From Loktanella sp. DSM 29012 (GTDB lineage: Bacteria > Pseudomonadota > Alphaproteobacteria > Rhodobacterales > Rhodobacteraceae), in NCBI RefSeq assembly GCF_900110705.1, contig NZ_FOEJ01000001.1, positions 871,707 to 935,706 of the forward strand: DNA of 64,000 nt, in the 5' to 3' direction. Within the stretch, counting starts at the first letter, position 1; each line of letters begins with the position of its first letter. Shown here piece by piece: positions 37,320 through 44,471 of this stretch. The position numbers and the translations under genes are program-made. The notes under the pieces were generated by a model. It was not told the DNA's origin, did no database searches, and worked only from the letters and a program-made list of their open reading frames with translations.

Positions 37320-37990
37320 TTGCAATCAACGATCTGACGTTTGCCTATCCGGACAGTGATTTCCGGTTGAATATCCCCAGCCTGGTGCTGGAGCCGGGCG
37401 AAAAGGTCGCCGTCGTCGGCCCCAGCGGGACCGGCAAGACGACGCTGCTGAACCTGATCGCCGGCATTGCCGTGCCGCAATCTGGCACGGTGCGACTGGG
37501 CGACGTCACCGTGTCGAACATGGGGGATGCCGACCGCCGGAGCCTGCGGGCCGGCCGCATCGGTTTCGTGTTTCAGGATTTTGCGCTGCTGGAATATCTG
37601 ACCGCACGGGAAAACATCCTGTTTCCCTACCGTATCGCGGCGGGTGCAAAAATCGACGATGCCGCACGGACCCGTGCCGTTCAATTGGCGCAGTCCTGCG
37701 GGCTGGAAGGCAAGCTGGACCGCCGCCCCGGCGCATTGAGCCAGGGCGAACAGCAGCGCGTCGCCCTGTGCCGGTCGCTGATCATGAAGCCGGACCTGGT
37801 GCTGGCGGACGAGGCGACAGGTAATCTGGATCCCGCGAACAAGGTTGCCATCCTTGATCTGCTGTTTGCGCGCACGTCCGAACAGGGAGCCACATTGCTG
37901 GCTGTGACCCATGATCACGAATTGCTGCCGCGGTTCGACCGCGTCATCGACTTTGCGATATTCCGCGATGCCGGGGAACATGCCGCATGA
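37316..37990 (+). CDS. ABC transporter ATPase, LolD/MacB type
   Basis: A 224-residue ATPase of the MacB/LolD/FtsE class. Walker A is VVGPSGTGKTTLLNLIAG (about residues 37-54), Q-loop FVFQDFALLEYLTARENI, signature LSQGEQQRVALCRSL, Walker B VLADEATGNLD (where most LolD proteins have ADEPTGNLD), and the switch histidine in AVTHDHELL. It drives the FtsX-type permease encoded next, whose start overlaps its stop by four bases. Such ATPases power mechanotransmission without moving substrate through the membrane helices in well-studied cases. Confidence 0.93.
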   Translation: MIAINDLTFAYPDSDFRLNIPSLVLEPGEKVAVVGPSGTGKTTLLNLIAGIAVPQSGTVRLGDVTVSNMGDADRRSLRAGRIGFVFQDFALLEYLTARENILFPYRIAAGAKIDDAARTRAVQLAQSCGLEGKLDRRPGALSQGEQQRVALCRSLIMKPDLVLADEATGNLDPANKVAILDLLFARTSEQGATLLAVTHDHELLPRFDRVIDFAIFRDAGEHAA

Positions 37991-39144
37991 ACGCGTTTTT
38001 TCTGGCGATTTCCTACCTGCGATTTCATTGGGCGCGGTCGCTTGTCTTGATCGTGGTGACCGCGCTGATCCTGTCAGTGCCGATCATCAGTCAGGTGTTG
38101 CTGAACGGGTCGCAGACCGCATTGACCGAGAGGGCAGAAGCGACGCCGCTGGTTCTGGGCAGTCGGGGCAGCCAACTGGATCTGGCGATGAATGCGCTGT
38201 ATTTTTCCGACGATCGCGCGAACCCGGTGACCATGGCGGATGCCGATGCAATCTGGGATTCGGGGCTGGGCCTGCCCATCCCGTTGAACACGGCATTTGA
38301 AACCAATGGTGCGCGGATCATCGGCACCTCGGTCGAGTATTTCGAGTTCAGGGGCCTGAATGTCGCGCAAGGCCGCCAGATCGCCCTGCTGGGTGAGGCT
38401 GTTCTGGGTGCATCCGTGGCCGAACGTCTGGGGCTGGTCCCTGGCGATACGGTTGTGTCGGCTCCGCAGAACCTGTTCGATCTGGATGGTGTCTACCCGC
38501 TGGAGCTGAACATCGTGGGAGTTCTCGCACCGACCGGCACACCCGATGACGAAGCCGTTTTCGTCGATATCAAGACGTCCTGGGTGATCGCCGGTATCGG
38601 CCACGGCCACGACGGCGTGCTGGCCGAGGGGGCGACATCCGACGATATCGTCGCCAATGCCGCGATCGTCGAATTCAACCGCATCACCGACGATAATATC
38701 GACAGTTTTCATTTTCACGGCGATCCAGCGGATTATCCGGTATCGGCGGTCGTGCTGGTTCCCAATGACGCCCGCGCAGCGACCATGCTGCGGGGGCGCT
38801 ATCTGGATGCGGATAACCCCGTTCAGATCATCGTCCCGCGGGATGTGATCGGCGAACTCGTCGGGCGGATCTTTCGGATCAAATCGCTGCTGGATGCGGT
38901 GACACTGATTGTCGGCGGCGCGGCCCTGGCGGCCGTGGGTCTGGCGATTTTCCTCAGCTATCGATTGCGCGCGCGCGAAATGCAGACCGCGTTCAAGATC
39001 GGTGCCCGCAAAAGCATGATCCTGCAATTGATCGGGGCCGAAACCATTCTAATTCTGTGCATCGCGGGCGTTATCGCCATCGCACTGACGTTCGCCGTTC
39101 AGACAAACGGCAGCACCATCGTCGCCTGGTTGTTGGCGACCTGA
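37987..39144 (+). CDS. FtsX/MacB-type ABC permease with periplasmic histidine pairs
   Basis: A 385-residue protein with one N-terminal helix (about 18-38), a periplasmic domain of about 260 residues, and C-terminal helices (about 303-325 and 350-372). The LRAREMQTAFKIGARKSMILQ loop at 327-347 is the cytoplasmic coupling segment typical of the FtsX fold. The protein ends 13 residues after the third helix, so the fourth helix normal for MacB/LolE appears to be absent or very short. The periplasmic domain contains GHGHDG (His206, His208) and FHFHGD (His242, His244), candidate metal ligands. It is coupled to the ATPase gene by a four-base overlap. Confidence 0.85.
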   Translation: MNAFFLAISYLRFHWARSLVLIVVTALILSVPIISQVLLNGSQTALTERAEATPLVLGSRGSQLDLAMNALYFSDDRANPVTMADADAIWDSGLGLPIPLNTAFETNGARIIGTSVEYFEFRGLNVAQGRQIALLGEAVLGASVAERLGLVPGDTVVSAPQNLFDLDGVYPLELNIVGVLAPTGTPDDEAVFVDIKTSWVIAGIGHGHDGVLAEGATSDDIVANAAIVEFNRITDDNIDSFHFHGDPADYPVSAVVLVPNDARAATMLRGRYLDADNPVQIIVPRDVIGELVGRIFRIKSLLDAVTLIVGGAALAAVGLAIFLSYRLRAREMQTAFKIGARKSMILQLIGAETILILCIAGVIAIALTFAVQTNGSTIVAWLLAT

Positions 39145-39174
39145 AACCGAACAAGAAAACGGGAGTTTTGAGTA

Positions 39175-39942
39175 ATGAAAAAGACATTCGCAGCGACAGT
39201 CGCGCTGACCGCACTGAGCGGGACGACGGCACTGGCGCACTATGGGATGATTATCCCGAACGATCCGATGATCAGCCAAGAGGACGGCCGGTCCGTGCAG
39301 CTGGAAATGTCGTTTTCGCACCCGTTCGAATTGTTGGGCATGGAACTGGTCGAACCCGTCTCCTTTACCGTGACCCATGCCGGTGAAACGACCGATCTGC
39401 TAGGTGATCTGACGGCAGCACAGATCATGGACCAACCCGGCTACACCCTTGATTATCCGCTGGAACGTCCCGGTACCTATGTTTTCGCGATGGAACCGCA
39501 GCCCTATTGGGAACCGGCCGAGGACAGCTATATCGTCCATTACACGAAAACCTACGTCAGCGCGTTCGATGATGACGAAGGCTGGGACACCGAACTGGGT
39601 CTGCGCACCGAAATCGTGCCGCTGAGCAAACCCTTTGGCCTGTGGGAAGGCAACGTGTTCCAAGGCACCGTCATGCTGGAAGGTGAGCCCGTCCCATACG
39701 CCGAGGTCGAGGTCGAGTATTACAACGAAGACGGTGAAGCATCCGTACCCAGCGAGTTGATGATCACGCAGACGGTCAAGGCCGATGCCAACGGTGTGTT
39801 CACCTATGCGGCGCCGACCGATGGATGGTGGGGATTCGCCGCGCTGAACACCGCACCTGAAACGATGGCGTTTGAGGGCGAAGAGAAGGCCGTCGAACTG
39901 GGTGCCGTGATCTGGGTCGAATTCGAAGAATGGGACGACTGA
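39175..39942 (+). CDS. DUF4198 (NikK-like) periplasmic protein
   Basis: A 255-residue exported protein. The signal peptide [21 protein letters not shown] would be cleaved so that the mature protein begins His-Tyr-Gly-Met-Ile-Ile-Pro (residue 22), matching the H-x-G-M-x-x-P start of DUF4198 proteins such as NikK, which accompany nickel and cobalt uptake systems. A beta-sandwich, carboxypeptidase-regulatory-like pattern follows ([19 protein letters not shown] and [21 protein letters not shown]). The C-terminal [13 protein letters not shown] is acidic. GGGAG about ten bases ahead of the ATG supports the start. It is the fourth operon gene; in NikK systems the partner is an ECF module, absent here. 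Confidence 0.85.
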   Translation: MKKTFAATVALTALSGTTALAHYGMIIPNDPMISQEDGRSVQLEMSFSHPFELLGMELVEPVSFTVTHAGETTDLLGDLTAAQIMDQPGYTLDYPLERPGTYVFAMEPQPYWEPAEDSYIVHYTKTYVSAFDDDEGWDTELGLRTEIVPLSKPFGLWEGNVFQGTVMLEGEPVPYAEVEVEYYNEDGEASVPSELMITQTVKADANGVFTYAAPTDGWWGFAALNTAPETMAFEGEEKAVELGAVIWVEFEEWDD

Positions 39943-40277
39943 TGCGCCGTTTGTTCGCAGCACTGGCGGTGGTTGCTTTTGCAACCGCCGCACAGGCCCA
40001 TAATCTGAATGTATTCGCATTCGTCGAGGACGGAACGGTCGTTGTCGAAACCAAGTTTTCGACCGGCAAGATCCCGGTATCCGGCGAGGTGCGCGTTTTG
40101 AACGCGGCATCAGAGGTGGTCCTGACATTGCCGTTGCAAGAGGACGGAACGGTCCGGTTTCCGCTGGATCCCGATGCCGCGTCGGGTGGCCTGACCATCG
40201 AAGTCATGACCGGCGAAGGCCACGACGATTACTGGATACTGACGCCAGAAGACATCGCAAACGGATCCGGAAGCTGA
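39942..40277 (+). CDS. NikL-like small periplasmic protein
   Basis: A 111-residue exported protein. The signal peptide [19 protein letters not shown] leaves a mature start His-Asn-Leu-Asn-Val-Phe-Ala-Phe-Val-Glu (residue 20), the H-x-L-N-V-F-A pattern I associate with NikL-type proteins. The rest is one beta-sandwich domain: KIPVSGEVRVLNAASEVVL and EDGTVRFPLDPDAASGGL, ending in GEGHDDYWILTPEDI. Its ATG shares one base with the stop of the NikK-like gene (TGATG), so the two are coupled. NikK and NikL together are auxiliary parts of nickel ECF transporters in other bacteria, hence a metal role is inferred here. Confidence 0.8.
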   Translation: MRRLFAALAVVAFATAAQAHNLNVFAFVEDGTVVVETKFSTGKIPVSGEVRVLNAASEVVLTLPLQEDGTVRFPLDPDAASGGLTIEVMTGEGHDDYWILTPEDIANGSGS

Positions 40278-40281
40278 CTTT

Positions 40282-41175
40282 ATGACTTTGACCCGCCGCG
40301 CCGTGCTAGCCCTGATCATGTCGACCGCCGCCCTGCCTGTCGCGGCGCAGGATCGTCCGGTCGTCGCAACCGATAACTATCCGCTGGCCTATTTCGCGGA
40401 ACGCCTTGGCGGGGGGGGCGTGGACGTGCTGTTCACGGTGCCCGGCGATGTCGATCCGTCATTCTGGCGGCCGGGAATCGCGGATATCACCGCCATTCAG
40501 GCAGCTGATGTCATTGCGCTGAACGGAGCGGGTTTTTCCACCTGGCCGACCAAGGCCTCGCTGCCGCGATCACGCACATTCGATACCACGGCGGGACTGT
40601 CGGATCGCTTGATCCAGACCGATACGGTAACGCATTCGCACGGGGACGATGGCGAACATTCGCACGAGGCGACGGCGAACTATGTCTGGCTCGATTTCGA
40701 ACTGGCGCAACAGCAGGCAGCGGCCATTGCCGAGGCGATAACGCGACAGGTGCCGGACCTGGCCGATGCGATCGCGTCCAGTCGTGACGACCTGATGTCT
40801 GACTTGGCGGCGCTCGACGCACAAGGGCGTGCAATCGGCGACATGGTGGATCTGCCGCCCGTCGTCGCGTCGCATCCCCGCTATCAATATCTTGGCGCGG
40901 CCTATGGGCTGGATATCTCGGCCGTGGAATGGGATGCGAATGCAGACCCGACCGCAGATCAATGGGCGGCACTTGCGGCGCTGGTGGCGCAGACGGGCGC
41001 ACAGGTGTTCATCTGGGAAGCAGAACCGGCCCCTGGATCGCGTGCGCGCATGGCAGAGATCGGTCTGACGGATGTGGTGTTCCCACCGCTTGCCAATCGA
41101 CCCGCCGAGGGCGATTTCTTGTCCGTCATGCAGGCGTCACTCACGACATTGTCCGAGGCATTCAAAGGGCTTTGA
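40282..41175 (+). CDS. ZnuA/TroA-like metal ABC substrate-binding protein with altered ligand set
   Basis: A 297-residue exported protein of the cluster 9 (A-I) metal-binding family. After a signal peptide (MTLTRRAVLALIMSTAALPVAAQ) come the two lobes joined by a long helix. A histidine-rich loop, THSHGDDGEHSH, occupies residues 117-128, as in ZnuA. Of the usual ligands, the first His is replaced (DPSFW, Ser60), the second too (NYVWLDF, residues 133-139), while the third (SHPRYQYLG, His198) and the acidic one (WEAEPAPG, Glu246/248) remain. No ZnuB-type permease or ZnuC gene is nearby, so it must work with the preceding FtsX-type ABC proteins or with components elsewhere. Confidence 0.85.
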   Translation: MTLTRRAVLALIMSTAALPVAAQDRPVVATDNYPLAYFAERLGGGGVDVLFTVPGDVDPSFWRPGIADITAIQAADVIALNGAGFSTWPTKASLPRSRTFDTTAGLSDRLIQTDTVTHSHGDDGEHSHEATANYVWLDFELAQQQAAAIAEAITRQVPDLADAIASSRDDLMSDLAALDAQGRAIGDMVDLPPVVASHPRYQYLGAAYGLDISAVEWDANADPTADQWAALAALVAQTGAQVFIWEAEPAPGSRARMAEIGLTDVVFPPLANRPAEGDFLSVMQASLTTLSEAFKGL

Positions 41176-41448
41176 CCTGATAGGTCGGATGGGATGGCCA
41201 ATAGCGGAAATTGATCGGATCGGCAGACGATCCTCACGCACCCATGCGTGCGCTAAAATATCATAACGTGACTGGATCAGTGCTGCCCCAGAGGCATGTC
41301 GCGGGGCGGCCAGTGCCGATCCCCTGATGCGATGCCAAAATCCTGACGAGCCCGTTGCGTTCAGCTGAGCGCGCCATAATTCCCAGCTGCCCAGAATGTT
41401 TTGCTAAACCGCATTGAACGCGGCTCGGGGGGGGGAATGTGGAAGAGT
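41176..41448. other. Intergenic region at the left edge of the genomic island, nothing recognised
   Basis: Between the metal operon and the tRNA fragment. It holds a short G run (41426-41435) and no gene, clear terminator or repeat that I can support. Confidence 0.5.
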
Positions 41449-41497
41449 TGGCTCCGACGGTAGGGATCGAACCTACGACCAATTGATTAACAGTCAA
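41449..41497 (-). other. attL-type site: displaced 3' half of tRNA-Asn(GUU)
   Basis: On the minus strand this reads the anticodon arm, variable loop, T arm and acceptor end with CCA of tRNA-Asn. The anticodon loop is CTGTTAA (anticodon GTT) with TTGA/TCAA stem, the T arm is GTAGG-TTCGATC-CCTAC, and the end is GTCGGAGCCA. The 5' half (acceptor, D arm) is missing: upstream bases do not fold into it. With the tyrosine integrase 166 bases away, this is the remnant left when an element recombined into the tRNA 3' end. The complete tRNA-Asn should lie at the far end of the element, outside this window. Confidence 0.85.
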
Positions 41498-41662
41498 AAT
41501 TCAGTCCCAAACAGTCCCTAACTTTGTAAAACTATCATCGGTCATTATGGCCTAAATTTTAAAGCTAAAAACTCACTTCTTGCTAACGCTCCATAACGCG
41601 GGGTAACAGTTTCTAACGGGCTCATCCGTTACCCCTGTGTTACCCCGGGAGACAAATTGATC

Positions 41663-42916
41663 ATGGCAAGAGCTCTGACATCCAAGGCCGTGGAGGCTAT
41701 GAAATCCGATCCAACCCGCCGGCTGGAGATCGCAGACCCTGCACTTTCAGGGCTCTATCTTGTGATTCAGCCGAGCGGGGCGAAGAGCTGGGCGCTGCGC
41801 TATAGATGGGCTGGTAAGTCGGCAAAGCTAACCTTGGGTAAGTGGCCCCTCTTGGGGGTGGCAGACGCGCGGGCTGCGGCATCGGAGGCGATCGATAAGG
41901 TAGATCACGGCCGAGATCCGTCTGCGGACAAGAAGGCCACCAAGGCAGCGCGCCTAGACGCCCAGCTGTCGGAGCGCGACAAGGTGAAAACGCTGGTCGA
42001 CCAATATGACCAGCGCCACTTGATTGGTCTAAAGAGCGGTCGAACGGTGCGGCGCGAGTTGGATCGTCATGTCCTTGCTGTCTGGGGCGACCGTGACATT
42101 CACGAGATCCAGCGCCGCGACGTGATCGACCTATTGGACGGCATCGCAGACTCTGGGCGGATTGTTACCGCCAATAGGGTCCGAGCCTATCTAAATACGT
42201 TTTTCGCCTGGTGCGTTGAACGGGACATTCTTGCTGGTAGTCCGGCGACGGGCGTGAAGCCGGTTGCCAAAGAGATCAGCCGCGACCGTGTCCTAAGCGA
42301 CACCGAGATCCGCTGGTTTTGGGAAGCCTGCGAGAATGCAGGTCAGCCTTGGGGACCGCTGGGAAAACTGCTCCTGCTGACAGGTCAGCGTCTCTCCGAG
42401 ATCGCCGGAATGACAGATTCCGAGATCTATGATGCCACCCTGCATCTTGGGGCTTTACGAACAAAAAACGGCCGTGCGCATGACGTCCCGCTTTCGAAGG
42501 CAGCAATGGATGTCCTGTCGAGCATGGTGCAGATTGAAGGGCAAGCAGGGCTTTATCATACCACAAACGGAGAAACGCCACTGAGTGGGTTTCACAAGGG
42601 CCGCAACCGTTTGGCCGATGGCATGAGGGCCATAGCGCGTGAAGATGCCGGAGAGCCGACGGAGATCCCGCACTGGACATTTCACGACCTCCGGCGAACG
42701 GCTGCCACTGGAATGGCCCGTCTAGGCATCCCTGTCCGGGTTACGGAGGCGGTGCTGAACCACGCAAGCGGCACTGGCGGGGGGATCGTGGCTGTCTATC
42801 AGAGGCACGACTACGCCAACGAGAAGCGAAATGCGCTCGATGCTTGGAGCCAATTTGTATTGGCTCTCGTCGGTAGCGCTGAAGATAGCTTGGTCATTCA
42901 AAAGGTGCGAGGATGA
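41663..42916 (+). CDS. int: Tyrosine-type site-specific integrase (P4/DUF4102-like)
   Basis: A 417-residue integrase that recombines the element with tRNA-Asn. The N-terminal arm-binding domain is the DUF4102 type (ALSGLYLVIQPSGAKSWALRYRW, then LTLGKWPLLGVADARAAA), followed by the core-binding domain (about 105-195) and the catalytic domain: Arg in LTGQRLSEIAGM, HDLRRTAATGMARLG (H-x-x-R), LNHASG, and the nucleophile Tyr in VYQRHDY. The ATG at 41663 behind GGGAGA is preferred to a TTG six bases upstream. The adjoining tRNA-Asn fragment is its attachment site. The next gene overlaps its stop by four bases. Confidence 0.95.
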   Translation: MARALTSKAVEAMKSDPTRRLEIADPALSGLYLVIQPSGAKSWALRYRWAGKSAKLTLGKWPLLGVADARAAASEAIDKVDHGRDPSADKKATKAARLDAQLSERDKVKTLVDQYDQRHLIGLKSGRTVRRELDRHVLAVWGDRDIHEIQRRDVIDLLDGIADSGRIVTANRVRAYLNTFFAWCVERDILAGSPATGVKPVAKEISRDRVLSDTEIRWFWEACENAGQPWGPLGKLLLLTGQRLSEIAGMTDSEIYDATLHLGALRTKNGRAHDVPLSKAAMDVLSSMVQIEGQAGLYHTTNGETPLSGFHKGRNRLADGMRAIAREDAGEPTEIPHWTFHDLRRTAATGMARLGIPVRVTEAVLNHASGTGGGIVAVYQRHDYANEKRNALDAWSQFVLALVGSAEDSLVIQKVRG

Positions 42917-43629
42917 ACTACGACGAGTTTGTTCGGCGCTGGGATAGGCATGGTGTGAAGGATGACCCGCTTGTGCAAGTTATTTCAAAGCACACCCAAG
43001 CCGAAGGTGCCGAAGCTGGTTGGTGGGCCAGTCGAATCCACTCTCACGCGTTCATGTTCGGCTACGAGGTTTATAGCCGATCGAAGGATATAAATGCTCT
43101 CGTGACTCTAGATCGAGCGGTTAGAGATATTCAAAAGGTACTTGATGATGATGCAATGACAAGTCTTGCTTTTAAACAGCTCTTGTCAGAGCTAGGAATA
43201 ATCTATGAAGAAGAAATATTAAAGCACCGTCACATTGAGACCGTTCATGATGGCGATGAAGATTCTCTCTCAAATGCAGGGGGTGACTTCACGCACGACA
43301 TGAGACTGCTTTATCTTCTGGAGGAGCGAGCTAATTCAATTAGAACTGGAATTAAAAGAACAATTTCTTTCATTGAAGAGTCACCGTTAGAAAGGGTCTC
43401 TGCGTCGAAAATTAATGAGCGGGGTATTTCGCTTGTTGATGCGGCGCGTTTCATATGGTGCCTTGCGACGGATAAAGAAGCGCCGTCAAAAGACTTGAAT
43501 CCCGCATCTAAATTCGGAGAGTTTTTGGCTGACGTTTTTGCAGCAATAGGGGAGACTACTGATCCTAGATCGACCTTTCGAGCCTGGGCGCGTGAGCGAG
43601 GCGACTGGTCCCTAGATCCTCCAGAATAA
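42913..43629 (+). CDS. Island-borne hypothetical protein, coupled to the integrase
   Basis: A 238-residue soluble protein, mostly helical and acidic, starting MNYDEFVRRWDRHGVKDD and ending in the tryptophan-containing FRAWARERGDWSLDPPE. No motif is recognised. It starts at an ATG overlapping the integrase stop (ATGA). The gene is visibly richer in A and T than the chromosome around it, with codons such as ATA, TTA and AGA that the core genes avoid, which points to a foreign origin. A role in excision control or element maintenance is possible from position only. Confidence 0.72.
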   Translation: MNYDEFVRRWDRHGVKDDPLVQVISKHTQAEGAEAGWWASRIHSHAFMFGYEVYSRSKDINALVTLDRAVRDIQKVLDDDAMTSLAFKQLLSELGIIYEEEILKHRHIETVHDGDEDSLSNAGGDFTHDMRLLYLLEERANSIRTGIKRTISFIEESPLERVSASKINERGISLVDAARFIWCLATDKEAPSKDLNPASKFGEFLADVFAAIGETTDPRSTFRAWARERGDWSLDPPE

Positions 43630-43707
43630 CTGTGCCACCATGGGACGACTTTGAGGTTTTAACTTCATTAGAAAGAGGCCTAACGTTTAATAACGAGAGG
43701 TCTAAAA

Positions 43708-43896
43708 ATGCAACGAAAGTTAATATCGTCGTTCGCAGTTCGAGAGCTTTGCGGCGGCGTTTCCAACATGACAATCTGGCGCTGGCTGCAAGATCCAGAC
43801 ATGAACTTTCCAAAGCCAATCAAAATTGGAAGACGGAACTACTGGCGCGAGGCAGATATGATTGTCTGGCTCGATCAGCAAGTGTCGGCAACCTGA
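43708..43896 (+). CDS. alpA: AlpA-family helix-turn-helix regulator (excisionase-like)
   Basis: A 62-residue protein with the MerR-like fold of AlpA: LISSFAVRELCGGVSNMTIWRWLQ (helix-turn-helix, quoted in part), then PDMNFPKPIKIGRRNYWREADMIVWLDQ, where F-P-x-P-x-x-I-G-x-R/x-x-x-W is the family signature. AlpA proteins activate integrase expression or act as excisionases in phages and islands. The ATG at 43708 follows AGAGGTCT. Its place just behind the integrase unit fits that role. Confidence 0.88.
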   Translation: MQRKLISSFAVRELCGGVSNMTIWRWLQDPDMNFPKPIKIGRRNYWREADMIVWLDQQVSAT

Positions 43897-43898
43897 TC

Positions 43899-44471
43899 AT
43901 GGCTGAACGCATAAAAGGCGTCGCCCTTTCGGCAAAGGGAACGGCGTCTAACGACTCGAAAGCGGCTAACCTCCACTCAATGAACTGCCTCAATCAGCAA
44001 GCAGGGGCAACCTGTGTTTCCCACCTGAAAAAATGCCAGAAAAGTTCGCTAGAAGCTCGTAATTGTCTAGGGTCCTGTGGCGTGTCAGGCATTTTTGCAC
44101 ACGCCCGCCCGGCGCACCAGACCGTCGCCAAGTCGATATGCTATGCGCTGACCCTCGAACACGCCGACGGTTGGCATGCATTGCCGGTCATCCTGCGGGC
44201 GCGGCTGAATGAACGTGAACGCGGGGCGTTGGCCTGCGTCGCATTACGAGCAATGGACGGCAGCAACGCGGCGTTCGTCGCGGACCTCTTCACCGACAGC
44301 GCGGGAATGCCTGCCATGCCGATGGTGAGCAAGATGGAGGAGGCCTCTTTTTGGGCCGATATGGCGACCACCTTGGAGCTTGAGGCTTATTGCTTCGCCA
44401 CGTTCCGGCGCATGGCGCCTGACCGTCAGGCTGCGTTCCTCAACTTCATCCAAAGGGGGGCCGCGGCGTGA
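43899..44471 (+). CDS. Island-borne hypothetical protein upstream of the RepA-like ATPase
   Basis: A 190-residue protein starting MAERIKGVALSAKGTA two bases behind alpA. The first 65 residues are low in structure with several cysteines; the second part is a helical domain (SICYALTLEHADGWHALPV, LNERERGALACVALRAMD, FATFRRMAPDRQAAFLNFI, residues about 75-185). The stop overlaps the next gene's GTG start by four bases, so alpA, this gene and the ATPase form a compact replication/maintenance operon. I recognise the second domain as recurrent in alphaproteobacterial islands but know no function. Confidence 0.72.
   Translation: MAERIKGVALSAKGTASNDSKAANLHSMNCLNQQAGATCVSHLKKCQKSSLEARNCLGSCGVSGIFAHARPAHQTVAKSICYALTLEHADGWHALPVILRARLNERERGALACVALRAMDGSNAAFVADLFTDSAGMPAMPMVSKMEEASFWADMATTLELEAYCFATFRRMAPDRQAAFLNFIQRGAAA

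Noticed and set aside
41449..41497. A functional tRNA-Asn gene
   Set aside because: Only the 3' half is present; the D arm and 5' acceptor strand cannot be found in the adjoining sequence, so it is an attachment-site fragment.
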